NCBI GenBank assembly: GCA_001801495.1
Contig: MGXW01000118.1
Coordinates: forward strand, 1-11,299
Source: Gammaproteobacteria bacterium RIFCSPHIGHO2_12_FULL_37_34
GTDB taxonomy: Bacteria; Pseudomonadota; Gammaproteobacteria; DSM-16500
DNA: 11,299 nt
Direction: 5' to 3'
How positions within the stretch are numbered: the first letter of the stretch is position 1; every line of letters begins with the position of its first letter. The notes under the pieces were generated by a model that saw only the letters and a program-made list of their open reading frames with translations, did not search any database and was not told the origin of the DNA. The position numbers were made by a program, and so were the translations under genes. Below are positions 7,069-11,299 of the stretch, one piece after another.

Positions 7069-7428
7069 TCAAGCGGCTAGAGCTCTTAATACTGCTTTTG
7101 GTGCTTTATCTATTACTTTAAGAAAATTACGGGCTATAGTGGTTGGGGTACGTCGATGCTGTTCCCATTCCTGGATAGTTCTCATGCTGACACCAAAGTA
7201 ACTAGCAAATTCTTTTTGTGAAACATGAAGTTTCTCACGAATAGCCTTCACATCAATTTTCTTAGGCGGATGCACTCGCTTAAACTTTTTTAATTGTGTT
7301 CGCGTTAAAGGCTTAGCATCAGGATCAGATTTTGCAGCTGAAATAATCTGTTTTTCGGTCAAAGATTTTACTTTATCCCAGTTGGTTTTGCCTTGCACTC
7401 TATGCTTCATCGTATGTTTTGCGCTCAT
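7069..7428 (-). CDS. XRE-type helix-turn-helix antitoxin, partner of the BrnT toxin
   Basis: This 119-residue protein is the second gene of a toxin-antitoxin pair. The C-terminal half (about 58-112) is an XRE/HigA-like helix-turn-helix: VKAIREKLHVSQKEFASYFGVSMRTIQEWEQHRRTPTTIARNFLKVI. The N-terminal half (about 14-45, KTNWDKVKSLTEKQIISAAKSDPDA) resembles the short toxin-binding lead-in seen in BrnA-type antitoxins. The role inferred is to neutralise the toxin and repress the shared promoter at the palindrome 7677-7695. The start at 7428 is backed by AGGAGG at 7439-7444, ten bases upstream and inside the toxin gene; Met7 (7410) is an alternative. It overlaps the toxin gene by 29 bases. I leave the symbol blank because classical BrnA has a ribbon-helix-helix, not this fold. 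Confidence 0.85.
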   Translation of the reverse strand: MSAKHTMKHRVQGKTNWDKVKSLTEKQIISAAKSDPDAKPLTRTQLKKFKRVHPPKKIDVKAIREKLHVSQKEFASYFGVSMRTIQEWEQHRRTPTTIARNFLKVIDKAPKAVLRALAA

Positions 7429-7666
7429 TTTTGCTTGCCCTCCTAACAGAGATCATTCTCTTTTTTTTGCCTCTTAACGTATAGACCAAAAAAAGAGCGG
7501 TATCATGCACCATCCCAATTGTTTGAAATCTTGTTTCTCCCTTTCTGCTATTTTCAAATTCGATTCGATCTGGGTCATCAAATATTGCAATAGCATCTAT
7601 AAAATCAATCCCATGTTTTTCAAGATTGAATTTTCTTTTATTTTCGTCCCATTCAAAATATTTCAT
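7400..7666 (-). CDS. brnT: BrnT-family ribonuclease toxin
   Basis: The 88-residue protein matches the BrnT family from end to end: YFEWDENKRKFNLEKHGIDFIDAIAIFDDP at the N-terminus, ETRFQTIGMV in the middle, and ISVRRASKNERKTYDEA at the C-terminus. Characterised BrnT toxins are RelE-fold ribonucleases that stop translation when free of antitoxin. It is the first gene of the pair, so the toxin precedes the antitoxin, as is common for this family. The only sensible start is at 7666, because the next methionine is residue 52. No Shine-Dalgarno sequence precedes it, and the predicted transcription start is about two bases upstream, so the message is probably leaderless at the toxin end. No frameshift or stop interrupts it; the module looks intact. 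Confidence 0.92.
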   Translation of the reverse strand: MKYFEWDENKRKFNLEKHGIDFIDAIAIFDDPDRIEFENSRKGETRFQTIGMVHDTALFLVYTLRGKKKRMISVRRASKNERKTYDEA

Positions 7667-7674
7667 ATATTCTA

Positions 7675-7703
7675 ACTATACGTCATTGACGTATAAATGT
7701 CAA
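7675..7703 (-). promoter_or_regulatory. Sigma-70 promoter of the brnT toxin-antitoxin operon
   Basis: On the minus strand, TTGACA (7698-7703, perfect -35) and TATAGT (7675-7680, five of six -10 bases) are separated by exactly 17 bases. Counting seven bases past the -10 puts the transcription start near 7668, two bases before the toxin ATG at 7666. The spacer is almost entirely occupied by the palindrome at 7677-7695. Confidence 0.85.
7677..7695. promoter_or_regulatory. Perfect 9-1-9 palindrome, likely antitoxin operator
   Basis: TATACGTCA and TGACGTATA flank a single central base. The site overlaps the -10 hexamer and fills most of the promoter spacer, so a dimer bound here would block RNA polymerase. 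An extra TTGAC half-site overlaps the -35 region. The helix-turn-helix antitoxin encoded just downstream is the natural ligand, by analogy with other autoregulated toxin-antitoxin operons. Confidence 0.75.
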
Positions 7704-7792
7704 TCTTGTTCAATTGGCCCTGGTTAACTGAAGTTTCACCGTTTGGAGTAATGAAGAAGTATCCTCGCTGTACTATTAGACTTTATTAGCAT

Positions 7793-7820
7793 TGTACAAT
7801 CCATACATATTCTATAAAAT
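7793..7820 (+). promoter_or_regulatory. Possible sigma-70 promoter for the PAS-LuxR gene
   Basis: TTGTAC (7793-7798) and TAAAAT (7815-7820) are 16 bases apart, 25 bases before the first ATG of the regulator. The -10 could also be read as TATAAA at 7813, giving a 14-base spacer. The -35 sits in a small palindrome, ATTGTACAAT. The match is moderate. Confidence 0.4.
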
Positions 7821-7845
7821 GATGCAATTATATCTAGAATCATGA

Positions 7846-8571
7846 ATGATAATGGTCATTATGCTCAAAAAAATCAACCACTTCGATACAAGTATGGAAT
7901 TAAGCGTACAAAATTTTCATGGAGGAATAAAATTAAGCCATCCTTGTAATCGTTATGATGGCTCGCACTCGATGAAAAATATGCTGCAACTACCTGTTGA
8001 TGTATGTGTTATAAATAAAAATGGTGCTGCGCAGATTATGAATGAACGAGCAATTGCACGTTCCGGATTTAATTCACTGAATGATTGTCTTGATAAAACA
8101 ATATTTGATGTTGCTAATCATAAAACCGCTCATTTCATCGCTCATCAACATAAGATCACAAGCCATATGAATAAAATACAAATGATAGAATATGATTTTA
8201 TTCGAAGAGATGACTTTAAATTACGTTGTATATTAATATCATATCCTTTATATGACGATTTTAATCAGTTAGTTGGCATACTCGATTTATCAATCACCCC
8301 AGATAAATATCCTTTGGTTGAATCTCTATCACATTTAATGGAGTTTGGTTTATTAAATAAACCTTCCCATCATAAAGATAATATTCGTTTTTCCAAACGC
8401 GAAATTGATTGCTTAAATCTGCTTGTCGAAGGCAACACGGCTAAAGCCATTGGTGAAAAATTAAAATTATCACACCGAACAGTTGAACATTATCTAGAAA
8501 ATTGCATGAACAAAATGAGGGTAGCAACACGATATGAATTGATTACTAAATTTCTATCATATCGTGCTTAA
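7846..8571 (+). CDS. PAS domain LuxR-type transcriptional regulator
   Basis: The 241-residue protein has a LuxR/GerE helix-turn-helix at its C-terminus (about 181-238: FSKREIDCLNLLVEGNTAKAIGEKLKLSHRTVEHYLENCMNKM). Ahead of it is a PAS-like sensor (about 47-150: LPVDVCVINKNGAAQIMNERAI, then GKTIF-type DKTIFDV and YPLYDDFNQLVGILDLSI). It is not an acyl-homoserine-lactone-binding LuxR and not a response regulator, since no receiver domain with a phosphorylated Asp is seen. It probably senses a small ligand or redox state through the PAS domain and binds DNA as a dimer. The start is uncertain: ATGs at 7846, 7852 and 7861, none with a good Shine-Dalgarno site, and the first 45 residues match no domain. 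It stands alone and converges on the acetyltransferase gene, so its target is not evident. Confidence 0.85.
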   Translation: MIMVIMLKKINHFDTSMELSVQNFHGGIKLSHPCNRYDGSHSMKNMLQLPVDVCVINKNGAAQIMNERAIARSGFNSLNDCLDKTIFDVANHKTAHFIAHQHKITSHMNKIQMIEYDFIRRDDFKLRCILISYPLYDDFNQLVGILDLSITPDKYPLVESLSHLMEFGLLNKPSHHKDNIRFSKREIDCLNLLVEGNTAKAIGEKLKLSHRTVEHYLENCMNKMRVATRYELITKFLSYRA

Positions 8572-8580
8572 CCTTATTTT

Positions 8581-9243
8581 CTACCATTTCCTCTCATTTA
8601 CAGGTGTTATGACATTTCCAGAATCTTTAAAATGTAAATAATTTAATAATTTATCATATGCTGCGGGCGCTTCCTCACATATCATTTCAATACCTTTAAA
8701 AACACCTTCGGATGTTATTTTAGCATGCGTTATCGTTGTAGAATGAAATTGATTTTTTTCATAATATCGGATACCTGCTGCATTACCGTCCCAAACTTCA
8801 AGTCTAATTTGATTTGAATCGAATTCAAATAGAGATTTTTTCATGCATGCCAATAGAAGTAAATTACCATAATTATGTCCTTGAAATTTAGGTAAAACAT
8901 ACAGCTTATCTAAAAAACTGGCCTTATCATCTTTTGTAATCTTAGCAAAACCTACAGACTTCTCATGATCACAAGCGACAAAAATAGCATGATGATTATC
9001 AAGTTTATTAAATAAAATATTTCTATAATCTTTTTCAAGATCTTGGCAAATCCTATCGAGATCACATTGAGAAAAGCAGGGTTTTTTTGTTTTAGCATCT
9101 TTATAAGTTGCTGGAAAAGTCACGTTCACAATGTTTATGATATCTTTAATATCATTTTCATTTGCTTTCCGGATCTGTATTTTCGGCTTTAATTGTGCTG
9201 TTTTAGACTGACTAAAAATACCTAGCGTTGTTTGACTTAGCAT
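8581..9243 (-). CDS. GNAT-family N-acetyltransferase
   Basis: The GNAT fold is shown by IQIRKANENDIKDIINIVNVTF near residue 22, the acetyl-CoA-binding motif A at about 113-130 (KLYVLPKFQGHNYGNLLL, with the Q-G-x-x-x-G pyrophosphate loop) and motif B around 148-163 (LEVWDGNAAGIRYYEKNQF). It transfers an acetyl group from acetyl-CoA to an amine; the substrate cannot be read from sequence. The protein is 220 aa, longer than a minimal GNAT, with an extra 20 residues at the N-terminus and a 35-residue tail after the fold. The start at 9243 is supported by GAGGAG about eight bases upstream. It ends nine bases from the stop of the convergent PAS-LuxR gene, with no terminator hairpin between them. 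Confidence 0.88.
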   Translation of the reverse strand: MLSQTTLGIFSQSKTAQLKPKIQIRKANENDIKDIINIVNVTFPATYKDAKTKKPCFSQCDLDRICQDLEKDYRNILFNKLDNHHAIFVACDHEKSVGFAKITKDDKASFLDKLYVLPKFQGHNYGNLLLLACMKKSLFEFDSNQIRLEVWDGNAAGIRYYEKNQFHSTTITHAKITSEGVFKGIEMICEEAPAAYDKLLNYLHFKDSGNVITPVNERKW

Positions 9244-9363
9244 CGTGATATCTCCTCAAGTTATTAACAATGAAGAGAAAGATTATGAAATACGAGAATT
9301 TAAAAATAGGGTAAAATTACCTTACTAATACATCTAAACTTAATTCTTTCTTACTACAACTAA

Positions 9364-10053
9364 TCAAAATGATTTATCAATCTTGTCAGCGTACGCAATT
9401 ACTTTGTTAAGCAAGGACGAATCAAAGTCCTTATTTGAACAATCAAGATTGCATTCGTATTTACCACTGGTCCAAAAAACACTATATCGATAACCTGATT
9501 TTGGATTCCCTTCCACCTGTGTAGTAGTTGGTTTAGAATTCACAGCATAGCTAAGGCGTTCTGAATTAATTCTAATTTGCATGTTAACTAATTGCCTATT
9601 TTCTATATTAAGAGAACATACACCTAATTGATCATCCTCAAATACTTCTTTAATGCCAGTCCATCCAGTTTTAATATATGTTCCAGTAGGCGCAAAACCA
9701 ATGATATGCTCAGGCGTAACGCCAGATATACCAGTATATAGAAATGCTAAAGGAATCTGCGTAATGCTTTGTTTTAAATGAGTGTCATAGGGGTTTTTAC
9801 TACTCTGGTACATCTTTATTTCAGATGGTGCAAGGTTTTTAATATTCAATAAATACTGTGCATTGGTAGTATCAGATGAAATATATCCTTTTGATTTCAA
9901 TTCTTGAGTATCAAGCGCGTCTTGCTTTCTCATTGGATCCGTCATAAACATTTTGGCAGGCGAGACAATTTCAACACTATTTGTTATGGGTACAGATTGA
10001 GCCATGGTGGTGAATGGGAAAATTAATAATAAAATTAAATAATTCAACTTCAT
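9364..10053 (-). CDS. Secreted protein of unknown function (229 aa)
   Basis: I do not recognise the family. Residues 1-18 form a signal peptide (LILLLIFPFTTMA, cleavage before QS), so the protein is exported to the periplasm or beyond. The mature part is soluble, without further membrane segments. It has three cysteines, Cys146, Cys201 and Cys205, the last two in an ECNLDC pair near the C-terminus that could form a disulfide or bind metal. A threonine/glycine-rich stretch (GFAPTGTYIKTGWTGIKEVFED, about 119-140) lies mid-protein. The start has GGAG six bases upstream. It begins 18 bases after the stop of the Trp-rich secreted gene and very probably shares its transcript, so the two products may work together. 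Confidence 0.75.
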   Translation of the reverse strand: MKLNYLILLLIFPFTTMAQSVPITNSVEIVSPAKMFMTDPMRKQDALDTQELKSKGYISSDTTNAQYLLNIKNLAPSEIKMYQSSKNPYDTHLKQSITQIPLAFLYTGISGVTPEHIIGFAPTGTYIKTGWTGIKEVFEDDQLGVCSLNIENRQLVNMQIRINSERLSYAVNSKPTTTQVEGNPKSGYRYSVFWTSGKYECNLDCSNKDFDSSLLNKVIAYADKIDKSF

Positions 10054-10071
10054 GAATATCTCCGAATAACG

Positions 10072-10446
10072 TTATTTGTTTTTATCCCACCAACCATCAT
10101 ATATACTACAATCTGTTACATCAGTCACTTCCATTAATCGTTCTCTTCCACCTTCATTTATCCAATGATACCCAATAACACGCCAACCACTTCCTGGCAC
10201 AGCTTCACCCCAATGCACTGCCGCAGATCTCCATGTATTTTGCCAACCTGTAGTGACACCATGAATCCAAATACCATTTCTATAATGCTGAGTAACTGTG
10301 CCTAAATACCTATACGTTGTCCAATCCCAGCTTATTGATTCGTTATTCACACAATTGGCACGACTATGCCTTGTTAGGGCATTGAATCCTGCAAAAGCTG
10401 ATCCTGTGATTGACAGAATCAATAGAAAAATCCCGATTTTCTTCAT
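10072..10446 (-). CDS. Small secreted Trp-rich protein of unknown function (124 aa)
   Basis: I do not recognise the family. There is a signal peptide (IGIFLLILSITGSAFA, cleavage about residue 19). The mature chain of about 105 residues has ten tryptophans and many His/Tyr/Arg residues, concentrated in SWDWTTYRYLGTVTQHYRNGIWIHGVTTGWQNTWRSAAVHWGEA. Two cysteines (Cys32 and Cys113) bracket this region and could close it with one disulfide. Such composition suggests a compact secreted domain exposing aromatic residues, possibly for carbohydrate or surface binding, but that is only inference. AAGG precedes the start by nine bases, and a strong extended -10 promoter lies 45 bases upstream. It is the first gene of a pair with the 229-residue secreted protein. 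Confidence 0.75.
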   Translation of the reverse strand: MKKIGIFLLILSITGSAFAGFNALTRHSRANCVNNESISWDWTTYRYLGTVTQHYRNGIWIHGVTTGWQNTWRSAAVHWGEAVPGSGWRVIGYHWINEGGRERLMEVTDVTDCSIYDGWWDKNK

Positions 10447-10490
10447 TCTGATTAACCTTTTTGACTTATATCAAATATCGTCGCGATTTT

Positions 10491-10499
10491 ATTATAACA
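10491..10499 (-). promoter_or_regulatory. Extended -10 promoter for the secreted-protein pair
   Basis: On the minus strand this reads TGTTATAAT: a perfect TATAAT with an extended TG element. The nearest -35-like hexamer, TTGCAA, is 19 bases upstream, longer than optimal, but extended -10 promoters tolerate this. The start of transcription would be near 10484, giving a leader of about 38 bases. Confidence 0.65.
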
Positions 10500-10809
10500 G
10501 CTATCAAATGTAAATTTGCAATCTGTAGGTATCTAAGCACAATAAGTGTAAGATAATTCCTCATCAAAAAACAAATAGTACGACACATTGAGATTAACGC
10601 AACTATCGATAATAGATGATTATCTATAGTTGCCAACTCAGCAGATCAACCAAGTTTGTCATACTACGAATGTAACCTTCGCACCATTTAGGATCCATAA
10701 GCATTGTTATCGATCTTAATATCATCCCATGCTAAAATCGGTTTCATTAAATGGACTAAATTCTAAAGCACATAACAGTATGGAAAATAAGAGTACCAGA
10801 AAGATTCGT
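10500..10809. other. Gene-poor AT-rich stretch between promoter and intron remnant
   Basis: I find no convincing gene on either strand. The longest in-frame pieces are about 20-26 codons, lack Shine-Dalgarno sites and match nothing I know. The only clear structure is the 35-bp palindrome at 10599-10633. This segment is the downstream (3' exon) side of the intron remnant, so it may be decayed accessory DNA. Confidence 0.5.
10599..10633. repeat. 35-bp near-perfect palindrome
   Basis: Arms of 15 bases (GCAACTATCGATAAT and ATTATCTATAGTTGC) flank the loop AGATG, with one mismatch. No T-run follows on either strand, so it is not a normal intrinsic terminator. It lies about 100 bases upstream of the secreted-gene promoter. 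Possible roles are a regulator-binding site, a recombination site or the trace of a small mobile element. Confidence 0.8.
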
Positions 10810-10884
10810 GTCGGATAAGCGACGGTTGTTACCAACCGCCGCTCTCCTAAGAACGCAGCGTCCGACTTTCACCGCACTGCAGGA
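10810..10884 (-). mobile_element. Group II intron 3'-end remnant (domains V and VI)
   Basis: Read on the minus strand. Domain VI (10850-10810) is complete: a long helix capped by a GTAA tetraloop, with one G-U pair, a single bulged A at 10816 exactly seven bases from the end, and a terminal CCGAC; this is the lariat branch-point arrangement of group II introns. Domain V (10884-10851) keeps the typical TGCGGTGAAAGTCG core with its GAAA tetraloop and closing helix, and ends GTTC. Its basal helix is broken: the positions of the catalytic AGC triad read CCT and no longer pair with the 3' strand. No reverse transcriptase/maturase coding sequence or 5' intron end is present. It is therefore a fragment, presumably not self-splicing. 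It lies 66 bases downstream of the permease stop. Confidence 0.75.
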
Positions 10885-10950
10885 AGGAGCATAGTAGTGC
10901 TAATTAGGCTGGGTGCATGATGTGAAACGGCGAAACTTTAGCTAGTTAAG

Positions 10951-11299
10951 TTATTTATTGAAACACCATTTATGCACAAAATAAAAAATTAAAAATAACC
11001 ACACAGAAGAATAAATCACAATCATATCAAGAACGGTATAGTTCGCATTTTTGATTAGCGGTATGCATTGTGCAGCCATCACAAACACGAGCACGATCAT
11101 GGATATGACTTGTGCATAAGGATAAAATTTAGCTTTATATTTAAGGATAGCCATTCCTCCCTGTTGCGCTAAATATTTTTTTCTGAATTGATAATGACTG
11201 AGTGCAATACCAAACCAAGCAATAAATCCGGATAGTGAAGAGATTTGCACTAAATAGGTAAACAATTTTCCATTACCAATGAGGGAAGAGAGAAAAACG
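10951..11299 (-). CDS. Amino-acid permease (APC family), C-terminal part, runs off the right edge
   Basis: The reading frame is open to the window edge; translation runs VFLSSLIGNGKLFTYLVQ and then ISSLSGFIAWFGIALSHYQFRKKYLAQQG, a stretch diagnostic of the LysP/GABA-permease type of amino-acid transporters, followed by LKYKAKFYPYAQVISMIVLVFVMAAQ and a last membrane segment around MIVIYSSVWLFLIFYFVHKW. It is an inner-membrane, cation-coupled amino-acid importer; substrate unknown. The apparent start at a TTG (11265) is only an internal codon, because the homology continues upstream of it. The protein ends FNK directly after the last membrane helix, about 15 residues earlier than related permeases, which usually have a short cytoplasmic tail; the group II intron remnant lies 66 bases further on. 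Confidence 0.88.
   Translation of the reverse strand, partial: VFLSSLIGNGKLFTYLVQISSLSGFIAWFGIALSHYQFRKKYLAQQGGMAILKYKAKFYPYAQVISMIVLVFVMAAQCIPLIKNANYTVLDMIVIYSSVWLFLIFYFVHKWCFNK

Noticed and set aside
7028..7080. Possible terminator (AGCC ... GGCT) between mlaB and the antitoxin gene
   Set aside because: Only four to five pairs with interruptions and a long loop, and no T-run; too weak to call.
9309..9320. Small palindrome GGTAA-AA-TTACC upstream of the acetyltransferase gene
   Set aside because: Five-base arms in AT-rich DNA are expected by chance, and no clear promoter is placed next to it.
10298..10513. Plus-strand open frame of 71 codons
   Set aside because: It is antisense to the Trp-rich secreted gene, which has a signal peptide, ribosome site and promoter.
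10650..10760. Short minus-strand frames of 19-26 codons in the gene-poor stretch (for example starting MKPILAWDD)
   Set aside because: No ribosome sites, no recognisable similarity, and adjacent frames are broken by stops; might be decayed coding DNA but cannot be supported.
1..11299. CRISPR arrays, tRNA or rRNA genes, complete insertion sequences
   Set aside because: No spaced direct repeats, cloverleaf sequences, rRNA motifs or transposase genes were found on either strand.

Overview
The window comes from a low-GC gammaproteobacterium. The core is the divergent kdsD-kdsC-lptC-lptA-lptB and mlaFEDCB cluster that sits near rpoN in many Gammaproteobacteria. The AT-rich composition, a PAS-LuxR regulator, several small secreted proteins of unknown function and phage- or intron-type debris would suit an intracellular or host-associated lineage such as the Legionellales (Coxiella/Rickettsiella/Berkiella-like). 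That placement is an inference from composition and gene content, not a phylogenetic result.

Left part (1-7027), envelope biogenesis. A partial KilA-N domain gene lies at the left edge (minus). It is followed, reading leftward from about 3960, by a tightly packed minus-strand operon: kdsD and kdsC (two steps of Kdo synthesis), lptC, lptA and lptB (LPS transport to the outer membrane), and an HPr/NPr phosphocarrier gene overlapping lptB. The usual rpoN-hpf-ptsN-rapZ genes between lptB and npr are missing here. An 89-bp divergent intergenic region, with an extended -10 promoter for kdsD, separates this operon from the plus-strand mlaFEDCB operon for retrograde phospholipid transport. Almost every junction in both operons overlaps by 1 to 17 bases, which points to translational coupling. 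Together the two operons build and maintain the asymmetric outer membrane.

Middle part (7028-9243), accessory genes. A minus-strand toxin-antitoxin pair (BrnT-family toxin first, then an XRE-type helix-turn-helix antitoxin) has a near-consensus sigma-70 promoter. A perfect 9-1-9 palindrome fills the promoter spacer and overlaps the -10. The toxin start codon lies about two bases from the predicted transcription start, so the toxin message looks leaderless, while the antitoxin has a strong Shine-Dalgarno site. A PAS-LuxR regulator (plus) and a GNAT acetyltransferase (minus) follow, converging with only 9 bases between their stops.

Right part (9244-11299). Two secreted proteins of unknown function, one Trp-rich, form a minus-strand pair behind an extended -10 promoter with a perfect TATAAT. 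Upstream is a stretch of about 450 bases without a convincing gene. It holds a 35-bp near-perfect palindrome and, at 10810-10884 on the minus strand, the 3' end of a group II intron: a well-formed domain VI with a bulged branch-point A, and a damaged domain V. The right edge carries the C-terminal part of an amino-acid permease whose end looks slightly short.
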